From Cyanoderma ruficeps (lineage: Eukaryota; Chordata; Aves; Passeriformes; Timaliidae): DNA of 64,000 nt. The stretch covers positions 821,187-885,186 of the forward strand of contig VZDJ01000014.1 of assembly GCA_008694505.1 (NCBI GenBank), read 5' to 3'. The stretch's first letter is position 1. Each line of letters starts with the position of its first letter. Of the stretch, positions 52,901 through 63,765 are shown in pieces. The translations under genes were made by a program, and so were the position numbers. The notes below the pieces were generated by a model, which had not been told where the DNA came from, did no database searches, and worked only from the letters and a program-made list of their open reading frames with translations.

Positions 52901-55900
52901 CCCCCAGGAATCCGAGGCACCTCCCTGGGCTGTGATCTCAGCTTGGAGCTCTCTGGGGCGTATTTGAGCTGAATCCTTTCAGTTAAACACGGCTGGGAGT
53001 GCGGGATGCATTGCTGGCCCCTGGGCTGGAAGGAGGGATGCATTGCTGGCCCCTGGGCCGGAAGGAGGGATGCATTGCTGGCTCCCGGGCCGGAAGGAGG
53101 GATGCATTGCTGGCCCCTGGGCCGGCAGGAGGGATGCATTGCTGGCCCCTGGGCCGGAAGGAGGGATGCATTGCTGGCCCCTGGGCCGGAAGGAGGGATG
53201 CATTGCTGGCTCCCGGGCCGGCAGGAGGGATGCATTGCTGGCCCCTGGGCCGGCAGGAGGGATGCATTGCTGGCTCCCGGGCCGGCAGGAGGGATGCATT
53301 GCTGGCTCCTGGGCTGCCTCAGCCCTCTCCTCCCTGCCGGGGCCCTGTGGGTGGAACTGCAGGTGGAATGTGGGTGGAACTGCAGGTGGAATGGCAGCTG
53401 AGCTGCCAGGAGCAGCCGGCCGGGAGCAGATTGTGTCTGCCCTGGCCGTGCCACCCGGCTGCAGCGCCCTGGGCCAATATTTGCTCTGGGAAGTGTTTGG
53501 CCCAAGGCTCCCGGGGTGAACCTTTGGATGTGGCCCATCCACAGACCAGGGAGGCCAGGCTGGTTCTGCTCTTCCACTCCCAGGGAGTGTTTGGGTTGGT
53601 TTTTAACCATTTCTGTGTCTGCTCGTGCCATCCCTTCCCAGCCTGGCTTCACTAGAGGTTAGATCCCAGCCAGAGGAGCAGGGGTGTATCCCAAGCCTTC
53701 TCCAGGAAATAAAAATGAAGAATTGTCGGCACATCCTCCAAAAATCCCCATAGCAGCTTCCTGGGGGAAGGGCTGCTGGACTCTGCAGCAGCAGCATTCC
53801 ACCAGCTGCCTTCCAGTTCCCTTAAGCCGAGCAATGTATGGATAAACCCTTCCTTCCTTCCTTCCTGGATCCTGGAGAGGTCAGTGCTTCCCAGAGGGAG
53901 GCAGGCACCTCCTTCCCGTCCTTCCCGTCCTTCCCATCCTTCCCGTCCTTCCCAGGCCCTCCGGGGGCAGCACAGTTTGGGATTTTGGCTCCTCATCGCG
54001 TTGCGAGGCTCCAGGTTAAACGAGGAGCCGCTGGCTGCTCCTCCAGGCTCATGGCTGGGGGATCCGTGTTGGTTTGTCTCCCCTCCTGAGGGGTTTGGGG
54101 ATGTGGGGATGGAGCCCCTCCTCCTTTCCCCCTGCACTGACGCCTCCCAGTTTAATTAGAGCCAGCGGGGAGAGAACCTCAATCTTATTATTCCCTCCCA
54201 GCAGGGCAGCAGCAGCATTGCTTGGACGTCAAAAGGAGGATTAAATTAGTCTGGAAACGAGGGGGTTTTGCCTCCTTCACTTCTGTGGGCTCTCCAGAGG
54301 GTGTGGAATCGCTGTGGTGATGGATTCTGCCGGCCTGGCACCCGGCCCCTCAGAGCAGAGTCCTGGCAGGGCTTGTTTACCTTGTTTACCCTTCCCAGGC
54401 CACAAACCCAGGGGGGAAAACGGGAATGGAGCTGCTGGGGATGACTGCAGCCTTCCCAGGTGTGTTAGGGAGCAGAGCAGACTTCCAGAGATCCCACCTG
54501 GGTGGAGGGGATCCCGTTGTGGCTCTGGGATTCTTGGCAGGGCTCAGGGGGTGGCAGAGCTGTGCCCTGCTGGGCTTGTCCTGGCAGGCCTGGAACTGCT
54601 CCTGGGATGTTCTCCAGGCTCGAGGGAGAAGTGTGCCTGCCCAGCTCGGGGCTGGGGTGTGCCGGCAGCCCAGGAGTGCAGCCGGCGTCCAGGGAAGGCA
54701 GGAAATCACGCTCGGCTGGGTTCTCCATCTGCAGGCAGGTGGGGGTGGTGAGATCCCCTGGAGCAGCTTCCGAGGGCTGGACACGGAGCAGGGATGGGGA
54801 GCAGGGATGGGGGAACGAGGATTGGCCAGCCTGGCCCACTCTGGCTGTGTCCCAAGTCCCTNCCCCCCTCTTCCTCAGAAAACATCCAGCCCCATTTTGT
54901 ATCCCCACGGGGAGCAGGAGCGTTCCAGAGGAAGAAAGCCTCGATAAAAATCAAATATTTGATGTTGGAGTAAACAAACCCGATTGTTCCTTCAGATCTG
55001 GAGCTTTCAGTCCAAGCAGGAGGAATCCTGGCAATGCCCCGGGGCAGGCGTGGAGCCCTGGGAGCCCGTGCCAAGTTTCCCAGACCACTTTGGATGTCTG
55101 GATGGGGAATTTGCTGTTGTGTGGGGCAAAATAATCACTAATTGCTCCTCACAACTCCCTGGCAGGAGGGTGGAGCCAGGTGGGGTCGGGCTCTGCTCCC
55201 AGGGAGCAGCAGGACGAGAGGAAACGGCCTCAAATTGCTCCAGGGAAGGTTTAGATTGGAAATCAGGGAAAATTTGTTGGTGGAAAAGGGTGGCCAGGCA
55301 TTGGCACAGCTGCCCAGAGCAGTGGTGGGTCCCCATCCCTGGAGGGGTCCAGAAAACACCTGGACGTGGCACTTGGGGACAGGGGTCAGAGGTGAACGTG
55401 GTCAGACTCAATGACCTTGGAGGTCTTTTCCAACTTCAACCATTCCACGATTCCAGTTTTGGCCAATTCCCATGTCCTGCGTCCCCAGGCACTGCTGCCT
55501 CCCTCATCCCCCTGCTCAGGGCTGGGGAGGGAACCCTGCCCTGCCTGGGCTGCAGGGGAGGGACCCTTTGGGTGGGTAAACTGAGGCACTGGTCACCCCT
55601 GGGCAGGTGACGGTGCTGATCAGGGACTGGGGCTGTTCTCAGATCAAGGGATCCCCTCAAGAACCTGCTGAGACCTTCCCATGCCATGAGCCCTGGCTCC
55701 CCAGCTTGTCAGACATCTCTGACAAAGAATTCCATCCCCTTGTCCCAGAGCCCGAGGTGCTGCAGCCGTTGGTGGCTCTGCTCCCCCCGGGCTGTTCTGT
55801 GCTGCCTGCCGGGAGCTCAGCGTGTTCATTCCCTGTTTCACTTGGATTTTTCCCCCGTGTGAAACGTTTGGCTCCAAACGGAGCTGAGAGACGCTTGTGC

Positions 55901-58900
55901 TGCTTGTTTTCTGCAGCAGGCGTCGGAGCTGGAGCCGTGGGCTGGGATTTAGGGAGCTGTGGAGCTTTGGGTGGGGGAGGAACATCCTGACTGAGCTTTG
56001 GGTGCTCAGAGATGTTTGGTGGGGTCTTTTTGAGGGGCTTTGGGCTGTTCCTGCCTCCTCCTTCCTCTGGCAGGTGCTGTGTGGACCATCCCTGTTCCCT
56101 TTCCCTCCCAGGGAATTCCTCCACCAGGTGGGAAGGTTCAGTCAGTGCCTGATCCTCCTCCTCCCTTGTCCTCTCCCCACAGCTGGTCAGCGAGAAGGTC
56201 GGAGGGGCCGAAGGGACCAAGTTAGACGATGACTTCAAGGAGATGGAAAAGGTGAGTGGGGACCCAGAGGAATCCCCAAAATCACCCCGTGGCTCCTGTG
56301 GGATGGGCTGGATCCCTGAGCTGATCCTCACTGAGCTCTGGTCTCTCCTGCAGAAAGTGGACGTGACCAGCAAGGCTGTCACAGAAGTACTGACCAGAAC
56401 CATAGAGTACCTCCAGCCCAACCCAGGTGAGGGCCTGCACCTTCCCTGTCCCCTTCCCAGCTTTCCAGGGAAACAGGGAAATCCCTTTTGCTCCAGGGGG
56501 AGATCTGGGCACTCCTCTTGCCCTGAATCCCGGCAGCTGAGCCGGGGCAGAGCAGCTGCAGCTTTGCCTCAGACCCAGAGAGGCCCCAGGGGGACCCGTT
56601 TTTCTCGGAATGTCCAGGAAAAGTGTTTGTGGGCTGGGAAAGGGTGGCTGGCTCTGTCAGCCCCGCATCCTTCCAGCCAGCTGCTGCAGGGAGCACTCCA
56701 GGGACCCTGGCAGGGCTGGGGAAACTCCTTTGGCCTTCCTTGGCCAGGCTGTGGGGAACTATTTTTGCTTTGCGTCTTGGAAAAGAACCTTTTCCCGTAG
56801 CGAGGGATATTTCTGGGGGATGGAAACAACGGAGCCTCTTGGCTCTGGGTGTAGCAGGAGGAGGAAAAAAAACCCAAAAAAAACCACCCCAGCTGGCAGC
56901 AGCTGAGGACTGCAGGGAATGCAGAGGTGGCAGAGGCTGAGGCGTTTGTGTGGCAGCTTCCAGAGCCAAGCTGACCATGCTGAACACCATGTCCAAGATC
57001 CGCGGGCAGGTGAAGAACCCCGGCTACCCCCAGTCCGAGGGGCTGCTGGGGGAGTGCATGATCCGCTACGGGAAGGAGCTGGGAGAGGATTCCAACTTCG
57101 GTGAGTGTCCCCTGGGGCTGGGGAGGGGCTGGGGGAGGATCCTGGTTCACTCCCGAGGCGTCGCTCGGAATTCCTGAAGGGTTTTGGTTGAACCTCGTGG
57201 CACCCAACAGCGTGGGGGGTTTAAAAGGGGTTCAGAAACTTCCAGAGGGAGCAGATTCCAAGGGAAAGAGAGGAGGTTTAGGGTTAGATTGGAAAAAATT
57301 CCTGCCTGTGAGGGGAGTGAGCCCCTGGTACAGAGTGCCCAGAGCAGCCGTGGCTGCCCCTGGATCCCTGGAAATGTCCAAGGCCAGGCTGGAGCAGGAA
57401 GGTGGGACTGGGTGGGTTTTAAGGTCCTTCCATCCCAAACCATTCTGTTATTCTGTGATCCCAGGTATCCTGGATCTCAATCCTTGTTAAACGCTGAGAT
57501 AAATTTGCACGTAAAACAAAAAACCTCCCTCTAAACTGAACAGCCGAGCAGAAAAGGGACAGAGCGAGGTTGGGAATTTCACACAGCTCTTAAGGATCCC
57601 TTCCAACCCAAACCTTGCTGTGGTTCCATGGGGAGGCTGAAGCCAAGAAACCTCCTGGTGTGGCTGTTCCGTGTGAGTGGCAGGGAGGAGGAGGGAGGTG
57701 AAGCCTGGTGCTGACATCAGTTCTAATCCCCTGGAACCTCGGCCAGCGCACGTGATGGTCCCGGGGCAGCATCAGGGAGGAGCCGCCTGGCCTCAGGAAA
57801 ATTAAAAACCTCTGGCTGCTTTGGGGGACTGGCAGAGGGTTTTGGAGATCCTCCCTGGCCAGCTCAGAGCTCTGCTTCAACGCTGGCTCTCAGGGGCTGA
57901 GGAGAGCAGGAGAAGGAAGCTTTTTAGGAGCACACGCTGAACTCTTATTTCCTTAATAGCCTCCTTAAAGCAGCACTGAGGACTCCATCCCCCTCTTCCA
58001 GGTTTTTCAGAGTTATTACAATTGAAATAACACTTCTGGTCTATTGATTTTTCCATCTGGACAGTGGAGAGATGTTTTCCCTTGACCCTCTCTCTCACTC
58101 GTGTGTTTTCCTGCGTTCGTGCGCTGCTGAAACTGTTGTTTTGCCAAAGCTGCACGGGAATAATTCCATCCCTAAATGTTTCCTCTGCACTAAAAAGCCA
58201 GCACTGGACATGCTTTGCTGCAAGTCTGCCTGGCTGAAGTGTCAGAGTGGCCAGAGCCTTAGAAAAGCATGGGACTGAACAGGTTTCAATGGGTGACTCT
58301 GAGCTTGGGGCAGTGAAAGGTGGGACTGGACGGGCTTTAGGTCCTTCCAACCCAAACCATTCCACGATTCTGGGACACACAGTGGCTTCCTGCAGCCCCT
58401 GGACCTCGGGCTGTGTTTAATTCCTCCTCCCTCGTCCCTCTCCCTGGTGCTCTCCCCTCAGGGGACGCGCTCCTGGACGCCGGCGAGTCCATGAAGCGCC
58501 TGGCCGAGGTGAAGGACTCGCTGGACATCGAAGTCAAACAGAACTTCATTGATCCCCTGCAGAACCTGTGTGACAAAGACCTGAAAGAGATCCAGGTAAA
58601 CACCTCCCTCCGTGGTTTTCTCTCCTCCTCACCCCCCTGCTCTCTGGGGTTGTTGGTGCTGTTTGCTCCGGAGTGGTGGGAGCCAGGGGCTGGCAGGAGT
58701 TCCCTGCACTCTGTGTGTTTTCTCCCTCCAGACTCTCTGCTATTTCCTCCCTGCTCAGCGCTGCTCCTGCTGCTCCTGAGCAGCCCAAAAGGCTGGATGC
58801 AGGTTGGAATGGTTCTCCATTTGCCATGTTTGATGGAGGGTGCTGTGGGAATACATCCCAACACCCCTCCTGGGCTCGCTGAGTTGGGCTCTTAGTGCTG

Positions 58901-61900
58901 CGAGCTCCCAGACGGGATAAATTCAGGCTCCGAGCTCCCCTCAGGCCTTTGCTCTGCATCCCAAGGAGCCCTCCGGGGTCTCACTGGGAGAACAGGGAGC
59001 TCAGCAGCTCCTGTGTGCTGCACACGGTCAAGTCCAGGCTTTGGAACAGGATCCATCCCGACCTCCAGCTCCCCAGGCAGGTCTCCTGAGGGAGTTTTCA
59101 CTGTCAGTAGTGCCCTGGGTGAAATAATCACCGAGTGCTGCCTCAGTGCCTGTCTGTACCCCCTTCCCTGGGGCTGCTTTAGACATCCCTGCCCTAAGAT
59201 CCAGCAGTGCAGTGCCCAGAGCCCACATTCCTGCTGTGCTGAGATCCCTGCAGCTCCTGGGGAGCTCAAAGGAGCGGGACAGCTCTTCACCTTCCCAAAA
59301 GGCTTCTGTGGGGAGCAGAGCTGGGCTGCTCTGCAGCCTTTTCCTCAGTGCAGAGGGTCTGGAATCATTCCCCCAGAGGGTCTGGAATCATTCCCCCAGA
59401 GGGTCTGGAATCATTCCCCCGTCACACCCCGGGGGCCTCTCTCCCACCTGCAGCAAAGGTGGGAGCCACGGGGGATCAGGTTTCTGACGCCAATGAACTC
59501 GGCCTGTAACTGGAGCTGCCCTGCCAAGCCTCTGGCTCTTCCATCTTCCCTGTGCTCTCCATCCTCCCCCAGCACCACCTCAAGAAGCTGGAGGGGAGGC
59601 GCCTGGACTTCGACTACAAGAAGAAGCGCCAGGGGAAGATCCCCGACGAGGAGCTCCGGCAGGCCATGGAGAAGTTTGAGGAGTCCAAGGAAGTGGCAGA
59701 GACCAGCATGCACAACCTCCTGGAGACAGATGTGAGCGTGGGGGCGCAGGGCTGGGCGGGTTCTGTGTCCCCCTGGGGTGGGATCTCCTGAGGGAGGCAC
59801 TGATTGCACCCCAATTTCCACTCCTCTCCTCCCGAGGGTGGTTCTGCTCTGGGAAACCCAGAGCTGGGTGATGTGACAGGCCTTTCCTTAGCCCTGACCC
59901 AGCTCTTGGCCAGAGCAGAGCCCGTGCCTGGCACCAAACAGCCTCTCAGGGAATCAGTTTGGGAGCTGGGATGGGTTTGGGAAGGATTTCCCAGCTGGAG
60001 AACTCAGAGTGGCAGGAAATGGGCTCTGTCCTGCTCAGCCTCAACCAAATCCCAAACCTCCCCCTGGGCTCCCCAGGGCCCCGTGCAGCGCCAGGGGCAG
60101 TGCAAGAGGCTCCAGGTGCTGATCCCAGCCTGGTTCTTGCCCAGATCGAGCAGGTGAGCCAGCTGTCAGCCCTGGTGGACGCCCAGCTGGATTACCACAG
60201 GCAGGCAGTGCAGATCCTGGACGAGCTCGCTGAGAAGCTCAAGCGCAGGTGAGTCCTGGGGGGATCCCTGTGGTTCCCCTGGAGACCCCTGAAGCCCCCT
60301 TGGGATCACGGAGTCCAGCAGTGGGTGGGGTTGGAAGGGAGCTCATGGAGCAGGGACACCTTCCACTGGCCCAGGTTGCTCTGGGCCCTGTCCAGCTTGG
60401 CCTTGAAGAAGCCAATTCCTTTGGCTGTTCCAGGTGGGATTGGAATTTACTTCCTGGCTGAGGAAGGCTGGTCTCACCTCTCCTTCCTCTTCCTCCCCCC
60501 TCTGGGGTGGATCTGGCAGTGCTGCCCTGCTGCTCTTCCCTCCTGGCAGCCGATCCCGCCTGCTCCGGGTTGGGAGGAGCTGGGAGGATCCTGCCCAGGC
60601 TGAGCTTTCAAACTACAGCACGAGTGTCCTCTGCTGGCCTGAATTCCTGAGCGTTCCATGGCAATGGGATTCCTGGGGTAGCAGTTCCCGGGATGTGTGG
60701 GCCCTCTGGAAGGGCAGATCCCAAACCCTGGGCAAGTCCCACCCTCCAAAGGCTCCAGCTCAGGGACTTGTACAAATCCCTGTCTACAAACCCCTTCCTG
60801 CAGCCCCCCAGGAGGATAAACACGGTGCTGATCCCATTCCTTGCTGCCCTTACCCACGTCTGTTTTCCCTGTCCCAGGATGAGGGAGGCCTCCTCACGGC
60901 CCAAGAGGGAATACAAACCCAAGCCCAGGGAGACCTACGACTTCAGGGACACTGACCAGTCCAATGGGGGCTTCTCCTGCAACCCCACCCCCAAAGTCTC
61001 AGGTAACGCTGTCCCAGGTGTCTGCTGCTGCCTCTGGAGCAGCCTCCCAGGGAAGGGGAGCAGCTGCTCTGCCTGCACAGGACGTTTCCTGGTGTGCTGG
61101 ATGCTCCTGCACGAGCCTGTGGCTCTGGAAAACCTCGGGAATGCCTCCAGATCGGGTTCTTTTCTCCAGGAGCCTTCGCTGTGTTGGCTTGAGGGGCCTC
61201 CAGCCTGGGCCTCTCGCTGTCAGTGCCAGACAGGGAAACTAAAGCCTCCCTCCCTCCTTATCTTCCTTCCCTCTGCATCCCTCCCTGGTCCCGGCGGGTT
61301 CCTAACAGCATGGGGGCCCTGCTGTTCCCTCCTAACAGATCCCCGTGGGCCCTGCCTGTCCCCGTCTGCCGTTCCCTGTGGTTTAAGCATGTGTCTCTCT
61401 TTTGTTTGGAAGCAGCTTCCGCCTCTTTCCGGTCGGACAAGCCGTCCCGGGCCTCCGTCAGGAGTATCCGTGAGTTTCCTCCCTCTGCACTGCTCCGTGT
61501 GTGGCCTCCTCCTCTCCCCTTCCCTCCTGGCTGCTCCTCCCTGCTGCTGCTCCCTGGAGCTGCTCATCCCTCCGTGCTGAGCCTGAGCTGAGCCCTCAAT
61601 TAACCCAGCCACGCTCCCGTGGGATTTTCCACCCCAAAAAAACCCCCCAGGGCCCGGCTCACCCGGAGGAGCTGCAGCAGCTCCCAGCACCCAGGCAAGT
61701 CCTGATCCCTGGGGATCCGGGGCTTTCCCGGGAGAGATCAGACACCTGGAGGATTTTCCCTGTTCTTGGAAGCGCCCAGCCTGGATCTCTCCCACTTGCG
61801 CTGCCCGTGGCCCTGTGGAAGGCTGGAGGGAGGAGGCAGAGGCTCAGCTCGTGCAGTTTGTGGGGTGTGGTCCCAGCTGGGCCTCACGGGGGTTGTGGGG

Positions 61901-63156
61901 TGATGTGTGGGGTCTGTGGTTTTCCTCCTGCAGGAATCCCAAAGCTGGGCTGGGGCTTGGAGCTGTTGTGGTGGGAAGGAATGTGGAGCAGAGCTGTGGT
62001 GGTGGGGCCAGCCTGGTGGTTTGGGGAGTTCTCTCAAACCCATCCACGTCTGGCTGCTGCTTCTGGTGATTTCTGAGGGCTCTTCTCACGCCGGGCCCTC
62101 CCTTGCTGTGGGGCCTGGAGCCATGGGATGGTTTGGGTTGGGAGGGACCTTCAAGACCATCTCTCCCCACCCCTGCCATGGGCAGGGACACCTTGGACTG
62201 TCCCAGGCTGCTCCAGGCCCTGTCCAGCCTGGCCTGGGACACTTGCAGGGATATTCAGCAGCTGGATGTGCTGGCTGCCCTTGCTGCCATTCCCTTGTGT
62301 CCTGGGCACACATTCCCTGGCCCTGGCTGAGCCCCAGCACAGTGGGGAGGGCTGGGGGGTCCTGCAGGTCCTGGAGGTCTCTCTCAGCTCTGTCCCTTCC
62401 CACCGAAGGGATTCTCCCACTGGGATTCTCCCAGCTCCAAAGCTGAGCCCCCAAAATGTCAGTGCACAGAGTGGGCAGCAGGAAATCCCACAGAAATTCC
62501 CTTTGCAGCCAGAAGGTGATGCTTCAATCCTGGAGCTGAGCTGTGGGAGTGAGACTTTGGGCTTCTCCTGAGTTTTGGGGGCTGCTCATGGATTTGAAGC
62601 CCCGTGGCCAGGGAAGCAGCTGCTGTCCTGCCCCTCCTTCACCCTCAGGTGTGGGGTGGCCCCTCCAGCGTCCCCCTCCATGAGCTACAGGGCAGCTTCT
62701 CCTCTCTCCAGAGGCATTAGTGGCTTGTCAGTGCTCAGGCTGAGGCTGGAAGTGCGGGCAGGAGCAGCACACGAGGCGTTGGAGGCAGATCTGTGCTGGG
62801 ACAGGGCTGCAGAGGGATAGCAGCCCCTGCAGGGACGAGTGAGGGGCCGGTGGAAGCAGCCCTGCCGATCCAGGCAGGGTGCAGAGCCCGTGGCAGGAGT
62901 CCCTGGTGCCAGGGGAGGGTGTTTGGGGTCCTGCTGACGTGTCCCCACTGTCCCCACAGCCCCCCTGGACCAGCCCTGCTGCAAAGCCCTCTACGACTTC
63001 GAGCCCGAGAACGACGGCGAGCTGGGCTTCAAGGAGGGCGACATCATCACCCTGACCAACCAGATCGACGAGAACTGGTACGAGGGGATGATCCACGGCC
63101 AGTCCGGCTTCTTCCCGCTCAACTACGTGGAAGTGCTGGTCCCGCTACCTCAGTGA
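40995..63156 (+). CDS. SH3GL1: Endophilin A2 (SH3 domain GRB2-like 1)
   Basis: A BAR-domain protein that bends membranes and recruits dynamin and synaptojanin during endocytosis. Ten coding exons: 40995-41039, 56183-56251, 56354-56426, 56957-57100, 58462-58595, 59573-59731, 60145-60248, 60878-61002, 61416-61469 and 62960-63156 (367 residues, one fewer than the human length I recall). The N-terminal amphipathic helix is [15 protein letters not shown]. The BAR domain runs to about residue 245, with [34 protein letters not shown] and [18 protein letters not shown] variable linker contains [11 protein letters not shown]. The SH3 domain is at about 308-364 ([36 protein letters not shown]), ending VPLPQ. 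All junctions are GT-AG and in phase. Intron 1 is about 15 kb and holds most of the repeats and AT-rich islands. Confidence 0.97.
41655..41778 (+). mobile_element. CR1-type LINE 3' fragment
   Basis: CCATCCCTGGAAGTGTCCAA, GGCCGGGCTGGACGGGGCTT and TCCAACCCGAATCGTTCCGT occur in CR1 order in SH3GL1 intron 1. Confidence 0.75.
42890..42916. repeat. AAAAT/AAAT microsatellite
   Basis: This is a short run of AAAAT and AAAT units in SH3GL1 intron 1. Confidence 0.9.
43386..43628. repeat. 60-bp tandem repeat, four copies
   Basis: Units containing GATGAATCCAGGGATGGGTG and AGGGCCCTTTGCAGAGCCCA are repeated four times with few differences (AGCGATGGG or AGGGATGGG, GAGCTCATG in one copy). Confidence 0.92.
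43680..43860. mobile_element. Composite of oppositely oriented CR1 fragments
   Basis: The first part reads as the reverse CR1 end (GTTTGGGTTGAAGGAGACCT). From about 43730 the forward CR1 order resumes (CAGGGCCAGGTTGGACGC, GGTGTCCCTGCCCATGGCAG, GTCCCTTCCCAACCCCAACC). Confidence 0.6.
44421..45090. repeat. Tandem duplication of about 320-333 bp including a CR1 fragment
   Basis: Copy one starts at about 44421 and copy two at about 44754. They share CTTCCCTCCTCAGCCGAGGT, GGCTTTTCAAATCTGGGGG-like text, a GTTGTTGTTGTTCATTTTGG stretch and GGTTTCTCTTGGAGGCAGGA. Each ends in the same minus-oriented CR1 piece (about 44645-44750 and 44968-45090). Confidence 0.88.
45565..45770 (+). mobile_element. CR1-type LINE fragment
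   Basis: CGTGGAAAAGGTTGTCAGGC, GTTGGAACAGGGCGGCAGGG and CCCCCATCCCTGAAGTGTTC, then a TTCCAGCCTTACCCATTCC end, follow CR1 order. Confidence 0.7.
47395..47835. other. AT-rich island with homeodomain-like sites in SH3GL1 intron 1
   Basis: About 440 bases of distinctly AT-rich, non-repetitive sequence contain several TAATTA-type cores (AGCTAATTAATAG, CACTAATTAAATTG, TATTAATAAGG) plus GATTAAAGC and TCATAATTC. It has no CR1 or minisatellite character and no open frame of note. It is a candidate developmental enhancer or conserved element, based on composition only. Confidence 0.4.
48348..48611. repeat. About 52-bp tandem repeat, five copies
   Basis: Units of CCGAGGGTCTCTCCTCCCC, then a CTTTCCTTAGGATGCCGTG segment and CTCTGCC, are repeated five times in SH3GL1 intron 1. 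Confidence 0.92.
50385..50530. repeat. 80-bp tandem duplication
   Basis: GATGGGAACGGGGAAAACGC, then GAAGGAGCTGCAGGAGAGGC and CTGAGAGTTGGAT, occur twice 80 bases apart, with a short internal GGGGAGAGTTGGATAACA echo. Confidence 0.88.
50735..50890 (-). mobile_element. CR1-type LINE 3' fragment
   Basis: TTTGGGTTGGAAGGGACCTT, CCATGGCAGGGACACCTTGG and CCTTGGACACTCCCAGGGAT are a clear reverse-complement CR1 end. Confidence 0.88.
51064..51285. repeat. 23-bp minisatellite with an internal palindrome
   Basis: About ten copies of GGGATCCCGGGATGGGCTG plus AGCT or GGCT are present. Each unit contains the perfect 10-base palindrome ATCCCGGGAT. Confidence 0.93.
51930..52190. other. AT-rich stretch in SH3GL1 intron 1
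   Basis: GTGTTATAAATAGGGCTGAC, poly-A and poly-T runs, and AAAATATTTAAAGGCTGGAG and AATATTAAAATGAGG mark a low-GC segment. It could be regulatory or simply unconstrained; no gene is seen. Confidence 0.25.
52762..52878. repeat. 42-bp tandem repeat, nearly three copies
   Basis: GTGAGCTCCAGGATGAAGCT, then GTGGAGCAGCCCTGGGTGGA and GT, recurs at 52762, 52804 and 52846. It is non-coding despite keeping a frame open. Confidence 0.93.
53003..53316. repeat. 32-bp GGGATGCATTGCTGGC minisatellite, about ten copies
   Basis: Units of GGGATGCATTGCTGGCCCCT, then GGGCCGGAAGGA or GGGCCGGCAGGA, repeat head to tail. Because 32 is not a multiple of three and the unit lacks stops, several frames on both strands stay open through it. 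These open frames are not genes. Confidence 0.95.
53905..53958. repeat. CCTTCCCGT short tandem repeat
   Basis: Roughly five copies of CCTTCCCGTC or CCTTCCCATC lie in SH3GL1 intron 1. Confidence 0.85.
54862..54862. other. Single-N assembly joint (intronic)
   Basis: An N lies between CCCAAGTCCCT and a C run in SH3GL1 intron 1. A similar N at 63297 lies in a T-rich run of the 3' UTR. Confidence 0.8.
55235..55460 (+). mobile_element. CR1-type LINE fragment
   Basis: TTTAGATTGGAAATCAGGGA, GTGGCCAGGCATTGGCACAG, CCATCCCTGGAGGGGTCCAG and TTCCAACTTCAACCATTCCA follow CR1 order and extend further upstream than most copies here. Confidence 0.85.
57270..57465 (+). mobile_element. CR1-type LINE fragment
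   Basis: TTAGATTGGAAAAAATTCCT, GCCCAGAGCAGCCGTGGCTG and TTTTAAGGTCCTTCCATCCC occur in CR1 order in SH3GL1 intron 4. Partial copies lie at about 57592-57632 and 58315-58378. Confidence 0.85.
58315..58378 (+). mobile_element. CR1-type LINE 3' terminal fragment
   Basis: GGTGGGACTGGACGGGCTTT, then AGGTCCTTCCAACCCAAACC and ATTCCACGATTCTGG, form a short terminal CR1 piece about 85 bases before SH3GL1 exon 5. Confidence 0.8.
59351..59420. repeat. 24-25-bp repeat, three copies
   Basis: CAGAGGGTCTGGAATCATTC plus CCCC is repeated three times in SH3GL1 intron 5. Confidence 0.93.
60300..60425 (-). mobile_element. CR1-type LINE 3' fragment
   Basis: GGGTTGGAAGGGAGCTCATG, GCAGGGACACCTTCCACTGG and CTGTCCAGCTTGGCCTTGAA are a reverse CR1 end just downstream of SH3GL1 exon 7. 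Confidence 0.8.
62120..62265 (-). mobile_element. CR1-type LINE 3' fragment
   Basis: GGTTTGGGTTGGGAGGGACC, CCATGGGCAGGGACACCTTG and TGTCCAGCCTGGCCTGGGAC are a reverse CR1 end in the last SH3GL1 intron. Confidence 0.88.
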
Positions 63157-63378
63157 ACCGGCGGCGGCCCCGCCCCGAGTGTCCCCGGCTCCATTCCGGC
63201 TCCACCCGCCCTCCCGCCTCCCCTCGGGGCCAGGCGCTACCAGGGAACAAACCAGAAGGGTCCCGCGGCCCCTTCCCCCCGTCAATTCGGTTCTTTNTCC
63301 TTTTTTTTTTTTCCTTTTTATTTTTGTCCTTCTGGTGCTTGAACTTCGGTACTTCGCGCGCCCCCAGTCCTGGCCGTG

Positions 63379-63535
63379 CTGCTGGCACTGTCCTTGTCCC
63401 TGCCCCTGTCTTCGTTCCTGTCCCTGTCCCTGTCCCTGTCCTTGTCTTCATTCCTGTCCCTGTCCTTGTCCCTGTGCCTGTTCTTGTCTTTGTCCCTGTC
63501 CTTGTCCTTGTCCCTGTCCCTCCCTACTTCCCATC
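63379..63535. repeat. CCTGTC hexamer repeat
   Basis: CCTGTC, CTTGTC and related hexamers run for about 150 bases in the SH3GL1 3' region. Open frames on both strands (LSLSLP-like, and DKDRDKD-like on the minus strand) come from this simple repeat. Confidence 0.93.
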
Positions 63536-63569
63536 TTCCCTTTGGGTCCAGTGCCCGGATGAGCCAGGT

Positions 63570-63765
63570 GGGACAGCAGGGAGGTGTCCTGGACACACAG
63601 ATGTGACAGTGACAGGGTCAGGATGTGGCCTGGGCACACAGATGTGGCAGTGGGACAGCAGGGAGGTGTCCTGGGCACACGGATGGGACAGTGACAGGGC
63701 CGGGATGTGTCCTGGACACACAGAGGTGACAGTGACACAGCAGGGATGTGTCCTGGGCACAGGGC
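63570..63765. repeat. Degenerate GGACACACAGATGTGACAGTGACA repeat
   Basis: About four imperfect copies of a unit with GTCCTGGACACACAG and GTGACAGTGACAGG (roughly 45 bases) lie downstream of SH3GL1. Confidence 0.75.

Noticed and set aside
53003..53316. Regularly repeated units resembling a CRISPR array
   Set aside because: The units abut with no unique spacers, in a vertebrate genome. This is a minisatellite, as are the other arrays in the window.
52630..53652. 340-codon minus-strand open frame with repeats
   Set aside because: It is generated by the 32-bp minisatellite and a 42-bp repeat without stops, has no homology I recognise, and lies inside an SH3GL1 intron.
63376..63606. Leu/Ser-repeat and Asp/Lys-repeat open frames near the right end
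   Set aside because: They are direct translations of a CCTGTC hexamer repeat in the SH3GL1 3' region.
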